Source of the DNA: Clostridium sp. C2-6-12
Lineage (GTDB): Bacteria > Bacillota > Clostridia > Clostridiales > Clostridiaceae
Length of the DNA: 64,000 nt
Direction: 5' to 3'
Assembly (NCBI RefSeq): GCF_009928485.1
Contig: NZ_JAABNP010000017.1
Location: forward strand, 51,517-115,516
The notes below the pieces were generated by a model. It had not been told where the DNA came from. It made no database searches and saw only the letters and a list, made by a program, of their open reading frames with translations. Below are positions 58,950 to 64,000 of this stretch, piece by piece; the first letter of the stretch is position 1; every line of letters begins with the position of its first letter. The position numbers and the translations under genes are program-made.

Positions 58950-59819
58950 CTATCTGACTCTATTTATAAAGCCACATCTTTTACATAATTCTTCTACAGC
59001 TTTTCTCTCAGAAAATCCATTATATATATCCTTAGCTCTTTCAGAATTTAATATTTCCTCTAAATCACTTTCAAAAATATTACCAAGAGGAATACTTCCA
59101 TCACTATCCAAGCAACATGGCACTACAGTTCCATCTACTAAAATGCCTATTTGATCTCTAAGTCCATAGCAAAATGCTCTTTCTTCTAATTCCTCTACCT
59201 TCAGAGATGGCCATTTAAATTTTTCACCCATGCTTATATAAACATTTTTTGTTAATTTAAAACTATTCTTTTCTTTAAGACTCTCTCTTAAATTACAATT
59301 TATTTCAAATTCTTTTTCAAGTAGTGTAAGTATATCAATATTCATATTATTGCTAGCTCTATATTTTGTGTCTAAATTCCATAACCTTAAAGAACAGATT
59401 ATGTTAGTATTTTCAATTGCTTCTTTAACAAAATCAACTATATTATTTATGTATTTATTGAAATCCACTTTCTCCTCATTAGCCTCAAAACTATGAAGAG
59501 AAATATTTACCTGCCTTAAAGCAGATGCATTAAGCAATATGTTTTTAACTTCATTTATTAAAGTTCCATTAGTAGTTATATTAACCTTCAATTGGTTTTC
59601 TCTGCTTATGTCTAAAAAAGTTTTAAGTTCTTCATTTAAAAATGGCTCCCCCATCAAATGAAAATAAATATGATCTGTATAAGGTTTTATTTTTGTTATA
59701 ATATGCTCAAAACCTTCTTTATCCATAAACTTTAATTTTCTAGATGTTTTAGGACAAAAATTACAGCTCAAATTACATACATTTGTTATCTCTACATATA
59801 CTTTTTTAAATTTTTTCAT
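58950..59819 (-). CDS. Radical SAM/SPASM-domain protein
   Basis: 289-aa radical SAM enzyme. C15xxxC19xxC22 (TNVCNLSCNFC) binds the [4Fe-4S]-SAM cluster; the GEPFLN motif follows (about 57-62). The C-terminal SPASM-like region has further cysteines (AFCYG, VPCCLD, LCKRCG) for auxiliary cluster(s). SPASM enzymes often modify peptides or activate partner enzymes. No precursor-peptide frame with an SD was seen within 250 bp on either side. SD GAGGTTATG. Next gene is the HExxH membrane protein. Confidence 0.85.
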   Translation of the reverse strand: MKKFKKVYVEITNVCNLSCNFCPKTSRKLKFMDKEGFEHIITKIKPYTDHIYFHLMGEPFLNEELKTFLDISRENQLKVNITTNGTLINEVKNILLNASALRQVNISLHSFEANEEKVDFNKYINNIVDFVKEAIENTNIICSLRLWNLDTKYRASNNMNIDILTLLEKEFEINCNLRESLKEKNSFKLTKNVYISMGEKFKWPSLKVEELEERAFCYGLRDQIGILVDGTVVPCCLDSDGSIPLGNIFESDLEEILNSERAKDIYNGFSERKAVEELCKRCGFINRVR

Positions 59820-59971
59820 TAATCATAACCTCAGTCTTTAGTTTTTTTAATTTGAAAGAAAAACCTTTTAACTATTTCCTTTCAGTTTTTAATAATTTCT
59901 AATATAATGCTAATTGTATCACACTATATTATATAATAATTTATTATTTTTCCAATAGTTTTTAAAATATA

Positions 59972-60011
59972 TAAAGAGCAACACGTAATATCAAAACAGA
60001 GTTGCTCTTTA
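59972..60011 (-). terminator. Terminator of the 189-aa protein gene
   Basis: AAAGAGCAAC and GTTGCTCTTT form a 10-bp perfect stem with an 18-nt loop, about 60 nt beyond the stop; the rest of the 250-bp gap shows no gene. Confidence 0.7.
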
Positions 60012-60069
60012 CATAATTAATTTTATAAGATTTAATATTATCTTTTTTTCTTTTCTGTCCGAAATTTCA

Positions 60070-60639
60070 CTAGACTAATTTATTGATTTTCTTTTTTGCC
60101 CTTGTTCTTTCTAGCTCTCGTTCATTTTCTTTTTTCTCTATTTTTCTCAAATCCGATGCAGTATTATCTTCCGCTTTATTAAGAGCTGATACAAAAGTCA
60201 TACCTCCAGCGCCGCCATCATAACCTTTAGAATAACCTGTAAATGCCAAATAAATACCGCCTTGTCTTGCAGAGGATAGTATATTTTGAGCTTCTCTTTT
60301 TGTTCTTGAATTTCTCACTTGATTTTCAATTCTTTTTCTTTCCGTATCCATAAATCTAGATTTACTTAAAAGTATAGGATCATTTTTTTCCAGATGTTTA
60401 ATCTCTTCATCATTAACATATTCTCCTCTGGCTATTTTAGAAGCTATACTTTCCATGTAAAGTTTATCTTGCTGCTTTTGCATCTCCATTTGATTTGGTG
60501 TCAAATTTACATTACTTTGCTGAGGCCTTTCTTGATGACTATTAATCATTTTATCCAAAATTCTTTTCTTTTCTTCTTTACCTTCTGCTTTTCTAAATTC
60601 TCCCCACATATCTTTATTCATATCACCAATGATTTTCAT
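60070..60639 (-). CDS. Unrecognised charged protein with Gly-rich segment
   Basis: 189-aa soluble protein, unknown family. N-terminal charged helix (MKIIGDMNKDMWGEFRKAEG), a Q/N-rich stretch (about 36-58), a long basic helix (about 85-125), then QGGIYLAFTGYSKGYDGGAGG and a final K/E/R-rich helix. No signal peptide. The ATG at 60639 follows SD AGAGGAGGTGG. The frame is open back to 60936, but that part overlaps the tail of the next gene and a terminator, so it is not coding. Transcribed apart from the 979-aa gene. Confidence 0.65.
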   Translation of the reverse strand: MKIIGDMNKDMWGEFRKAEGKEEKKRILDKMINSHQERPQQSNVNLTPNQMEMQKQQDKLYMESIASKIARGEYVNDEEIKHLEKNDPILLSKSRFMDTERKRIENQVRNSRTKREAQNILSSARQGGIYLAFTGYSKGYDGGAGGMTFVSALNKAEDNTASDLRKIEKKENERELERTRAKKKINKLV

Positions 60640-60771
60640 ATATATCCACCTCCTCTTGATAAGTAATTTTATTATTAATACTATCGTTATTTTTATAACA
60701 TTCTTTATTTTTAATTTATTTACCTGCCTAAATATCTGAACAATTTTACTTAACTTTCTTAGACAATGTAA

Positions 60772-60813
60772 AAGAAGATTAAATCTACAAAATCTTGTAG
60801 ATTTAATCTTCTT
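60772..60813 (-). terminator. Terminator of the 979-aa protein gene
   Basis: A perfect 19-bp inverted repeat (AAGAAGATTAAATCTACAA and complement) with a 4-nt loop, followed by TTTTACATTG on the minus strand. Confidence 0.85.
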
Positions 60814-60853
60814 AAAATATACATTTAAATATTTTCTTTGCTGCAAATCGCTC

Positions 60854-63793
60854 TTACCACATTTTAACTTTTTTAATAAACTTACCAATAATGCTCTCTC
60901 TTTTATTTCGCTTATTAAGCTCATTTTTACTTGCAAAAAATATTAGTAATGCTCCTCCTGTAAGCAGATATATCCACCAAGGTATATTTAGCCAAAAATT
61001 CAAAGTATATAAAAATACACCTATCAATAAAAATACTGCTCCTCCAATAAAATATAACCTTCTTTGCAAAATAAAGCCTACAATAACACTTATTATACAT
61101 AATATGCAATAAGTAATAGCTTCAAATGAACTATTATTTTTATGAGAGAACATTAAAATTATTCCTGTTAGTACATACCAGCTTCTTAAAATTAAATTCC
61201 AGAAAATGTTTTTCTTTTGTAAATAATATTTTATTATCAAATGTAATACAATGATAAATGGAATCAATAAAAAATCTAATTGAAAATTTTCTAAAAAGTC
61301 CAATTCAGAAATAAATCTTCCATAACCGATATAATTAATAAATATAGAAGCTATGAACAAATTTCTTTTTAATTTATTACCTTCTACAATCTGACTCAAA
61401 TAATATAAAGAACCTCCAAATACTATAAATGAAAAAACATTAAAAATAAATGGGACAGCTCCATATAATGAAATTATTATGGCATATACAAGAGAAATTC
61501 CCGAAAAAGTACTACAATACAGCAATTCTCTATGTCCTGAACTTTCATCTATATTATAAAGTTCATATCCTACTGCTCCTATTATAAAAGCTATAAACCA
61601 ATTTGCTGTTATTTGATTTATTAATTCAAAATAATATATTATTCTAAAACTCATAATCCAAAAGAATCCAAGAGGAATAAACATAAGTATAATTTTTCTT
61701 TGTTTATATAAAAATAATGCCATTATTCCTAGAGCTGCTATTAAGAAGAATATAAATAGGAAATTTAGATTTTGAAAATCGTTTAAAAACATTGAATTTA
61801 TAAATCCAAAAGAGTAAATTCCAATAATATATGAATTTAATCTCTTTTTCCATGGTTCTTTAGTACACCACCAAATAATGGTTAAAACCAAACTTATACA
61901 TAAGAATATATTTTGAGGCTTTAAAATGAATATATTCAATTTATTAAATCTATAAAATAATTCTAAATCCAACAGCACCATTGTAAACATGGTTATAAAG
62001 AGATATAAATATACTTTTATTTTAAGTTCATTTTTTGCAAAAATAAAACAAAAGGCTGTTACAATAATTACTGCTATTCCTGCAATTATTCTATCTATTT
62101 GAAAAAATAACGTTAGTAAATAAATAATCCCTAAAAATGCATGTCCTTCATATAAATATATCTTATAACTACTATTATTTTTCAAACCATAAATAAAACC
62201 TATAGCATAAATAATCCCTATATTTAAAATTATATAAATAAAACCTAAATGGAATCTGCTATTAGCAAAAATATTATCTATTAATTTCAAGCCTGAAAGA
62301 GCAAATAAATTAGCAATAAAAATATTGATTGGTATTATACTTTTTAATAAAAATACGTAAAATTGATTTTTGCTTTTTTTACTAGTAATAACTATAAGTG
62401 TTCCTAACAAATATAATAATATTGCTACATATAAGGCTTTTAAAGGTATAATAGAAATCAAATCTAAACATGTCATTGAAATTAATATTAAGATATCTGA
62501 TCCTTTTTTTAAATACTTAAAATCATTAAAGTAGTAAATTACTCCATAGACCACACTCATACCTATGCTCATAAGAATATAATAAGCAAAAACATCCATC
62601 TTAATTTTAAAAGTGATAGCTAGCATATGAATTACTAAAATCAATAGACTCGTTACGAATACTCCACCTTGAAATTTAAGTTCATACATCCATAACCAAA
62701 CAATTACAGCTAAAATAAAGACTCCAAATGTAATTATTAACCCTTGTATCACTCCGCATGGTTTTCCTGCCATTATCATTACTGTAGCATAAATACAAAT
62801 TCCTAAAACTTGAAAAATACACGATATAATATTAATAAAAGAATAATACTTTATAGTTTTCAAAACAAAGGCATATATACCTTCATATCTTTTTCCTATT
62901 AGGTAAACACATGATAAAATCAAAGTATATATTAGCATCATTAAAACTCTCGTATTATAGTTAAAATATAATTGTTTTAAGATAAACCAATACAATAACT
63001 GCAAATCAATAAGTGATATCCAAATAAAAGCTGTATTTTTGTATTTTTTGATACTATAAACAAAAAATATTAAACATATAAATGCACTTATAATTCCATA
63101 AATATACCTTCCAGATCCTCCAATACTCAAATAATTACCTAGCAGTTTAAAAAATCCAATAGACAAAAATATTATTGGTAAAAATAAATTTCCGAGTACC
63201 CAAAAAGCAAATGACGTCTTAACTATTTTAAGTTTTCTTTCTGTAAAACTGCTCATTGCAAAAAATAAAATACTTACCATTAATAATGCAATTGTTTTTG
63301 TTCCATTACTCATTATAAACCACGTACTGGTTGCTAGAATTATTCCTGCAAGAAGAATCAATATAATTCCTAAACTTAAAATTAAGGTAATATTTCTTTC
63401 TTTAGTTAGCTTATTTTGTTGTTCTCTATTTTGATTTTTATTAATAATATATGAATCCTTTAAAGGTTTATTAATTTCACCTAATGTTTTTTCAAAACTA
63501 TTAATCTTTTCTGCTTCAATTGTTTCCGATTCAAAATGAACATCCAAATCATTTATCTCTGAAAACTCCTCTTTGATAAGCTTTTCTTCTTCAGAATCCT
63601 TAGCTAGAACTTTTTCAATTGATGCTGTTTGATCATCAATTTTAGTTTTTTCTACGGAAACTTCTTGCCACTTTAGCTTTTCCTTGCAATATTCATTTCT
63701 AATCTTTATTAATACACTTTCTGAAATTTGACCTTGTTTCCAAAGAGAATTAATATATCCTAAGAATTCATCCTTGTTATCTTTATTATTCAC
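60854..63793 (-). CDS. Very large multispanning membrane protein (unrecognised)
   Basis: 979 aa. A soluble acidic N-terminal region of about 130 residues (MNNKDNKDEFLGYINSLWKQ, then E/K-rich) precedes about 25-28 hydrophobic segments to the C-terminus, which ends in a short basic tail. There are no ATP-binding, transporter or enzyme motifs I could name. The layout (soluble start plus very many helices) recalls DUF2157/DUF2339-type giant membrane proteins, but the family is not claimed. The start is GTG with SD GAAGGAGGG. Monocistronic with own terminator. Confidence 0.7.
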   Translation of the reverse strand: MNNKDNKDEFLGYINSLWKQGQISESVLIKIRNEYCKEKLKWQEVSVEKTKIDDQTASIEKVLAKDSEEEKLIKEEFSEINDLDVHFESETIEAEKINSFEKTLGEINKPLKDSYIINKNQNREQQNKLTKERNITLILSLGIILILLAGIILATSTWFIMSNGTKTIALLMVSILFFAMSSFTERKLKIVKTSFAFWVLGNLFLPIIFLSIGFFKLLGNYLSIGGSGRYIYGIISAFICLIFFVYSIKKYKNTAFIWISLIDLQLLYWFILKQLYFNYNTRVLMMLIYTLILSCVYLIGKRYEGIYAFVLKTIKYYSFINIISCIFQVLGICIYATVMIMAGKPCGVIQGLIITFGVFILAVIVWLWMYELKFQGGVFVTSLLILVIHMLAITFKIKMDVFAYYILMSIGMSVVYGVIYYFNDFKYLKKGSDILILISMTCLDLISIIPLKALYVAILLYLLGTLIVITSKKSKNQFYVFLLKSIIPINIFIANLFALSGLKLIDNIFANSRFHLGFIYIILNIGIIYAIGFIYGLKNNSSYKIYLYEGHAFLGIIYLLTLFFQIDRIIAGIAVIIVTAFCFIFAKNELKIKVYLYLFITMFTMVLLDLELFYRFNKLNIFILKPQNIFLCISLVLTIIWWCTKEPWKKRLNSYIIGIYSFGFINSMFLNDFQNLNFLFIFFLIAALGIMALFLYKQRKIILMFIPLGFFWIMSFRIIYYFELINQITANWFIAFIIGAVGYELYNIDESSGHRELLYCSTFSGISLVYAIIISLYGAVPFIFNVFSFIVFGGSLYYLSQIVEGNKLKRNLFIASIFINYIGYGRFISELDFLENFQLDFLLIPFIIVLHLIIKYYLQKKNIFWNLILRSWYVLTGIILMFSHKNNSSFEAITYCILCIISVIVGFILQRRLYFIGGAVFLLIGVFLYTLNFWLNIPWWIYLLTGGALLIFFASKNELNKRNKRESIIGKFIKKVKMW

Positions 63794-63835
63794 ACAATCC
63801 CTCCTTCATCCTAAATAAATTAAGCTTTAAAGTTA

Positions 63836-63864
63836 ATTATAGTCCATACTTTATAGTACCAAAA
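63836..63864 (-). promoter_or_regulatory. Candidate promoter of the 979-aa protein gene
   Basis: TATAAT at 63836-63841 on the minus strand with a weak -35 (TTTTGG, 17-bp spacer). It lies between the intron end and the gene, so the gene does not need to be transcribed through the intron. Confidence 0.4.
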
Positions 63865-63946
63865 ATTCATGTTTATGGAAAGTTTTTCACGTAAATTTAG
63901 GTATAATATAAAACTTCATCTAAAAAAAATTCACTTTATTTAAACA

Positions 63947-64000
63947 ATCGAGTAGGAGCTAAATAATTATTTTATTTAGCGTCCTCTCACACCACCGTAC
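63947..64000 (-). mobile_element. Group II intron, 3' end (domains V/VI), continuing past the window
   Basis: Read on the minus strand the window edge begins GTACGGTGGTGTGAGAGGACG, the known end of domain V and linker of bacterial group II introns. A domain VI hairpin follows (GCTAAATAA/TTATTTAGC) and then the terminal CTCCTACTCGAT with its branch-point adenosine. The intron's reverse-transcriptase gene and 5' end would lie at higher coordinates outside the window. Boundary precise to a few bases; class not determined. Confidence 0.75.

Noticed and set aside
59820..60069. RiPP precursor peptide beside the radical SAM gene
   Set aside because: No frame longer than about nine codons with an SD exists on either strand; the gap holds a terminator.
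60640..60936. N-terminal extension of the 189-aa protein frame
   Set aside because: It crosses a 19-bp terminator hairpin and the tail of the 979-aa gene, while a strong SD and ATG lie at 60639.

Overview
This is a 64-kb stretch of AT-rich, Gram-positive chromosome. Gene content points to a spore-forming Clostridium sensu stricto (cluster I, butyricum/beijerinckii-like by general impression; species not determined). Supporting signs are a meso-DAP-type MurE, an mraZ-headed division/cell-wall cluster with DivIVA, SepF and YlmG/H, sporulation-type genes (YtxC, BofC-like, SpoVD/SpoVE-like), a rubrerythrin, a T-box leader on pheST, a yjdF riboswitch and strong Shine-Dalgarno (SD) sequences throughout. 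Most genes are on the minus strand. No rRNA, tRNA, CRISPR array, prophage or complete insertion sequence was seen. The only mobile DNA is the 3' end of a group II intron entering at the right edge.

Layout. 1-7.6 kb: rubrerythrin, small membrane proteins, a lipoprotein, dapF, the ribosome-quality-control factor RqcH and an RpiR-type regulator. 7.6-10.4 kb: THUMP rRNA methyltransferase, pyrR, rluD. 10.5-12.2 kb: motAB on the plus strand, set inside the otherwise minus-strand cell-division block. 12.3-28.1 kb: the division and murein cluster, read right to left as mraZ-rsmH-ftsL-PBP // murE-murF-mraY-ftsW/spoVE // divIB-DUF881-sbp-DUF881-yggS-sepF-ylmG-ylmH-divIVA. It lacks ftsZ, ftsA, murG and the spoIIGA-sigE-sigG genes often found nearby in relatives. 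28.4-38.6 kb: translation genes (pheST under a T-box; infC-rpmI-rplT under an L20-type leader) with ktrBA, a TrmH-family methylase and ytxC. 38.8-48 kb: an accessory-looking stretch with many small regulated units (DUF6873, a 54-aa small protein, ABC-F, HxlR/amidohydrolase, MATE/MerR, yjdF, threonine ammonia-lyase, HAD phosphatase). 48-54.5 kb: lipoprotein, U32 peptidase, LysR, udk, unknown membrane protein, tgt. 54.5-57.3 kb: ruvA-ruvB-queA-tgt operon. 57.5-64 kb: BofC-like, HExxH membrane protein, radical SAM/SPASM protein, an unknown 189-aa protein, a 979-aa multispanning protein, and the intron end.

Several start codons were moved inward because the SD lies inside the longest open frame (for example infC at ATT, murF and tgt at GTG, the TrmH-family gene at TTG). 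The most unusual item is the mraY leader. A perfect SD directly after the murF stop is about 65 nt from the mraY ATG, and a two-part hairpin in between would bring the two to a normal distance. Other second-look items are three AAGTGGT direct repeats with a 10-bp period upstream of mraZ, a yjdF riboswitch carrying an exact complement of its gene's SD, and well-formed HxlR- and MerR-type operators. No clear wholly new multi-gene system was recognised; the least explained genes are those between 57.5 and 63.8 kb.
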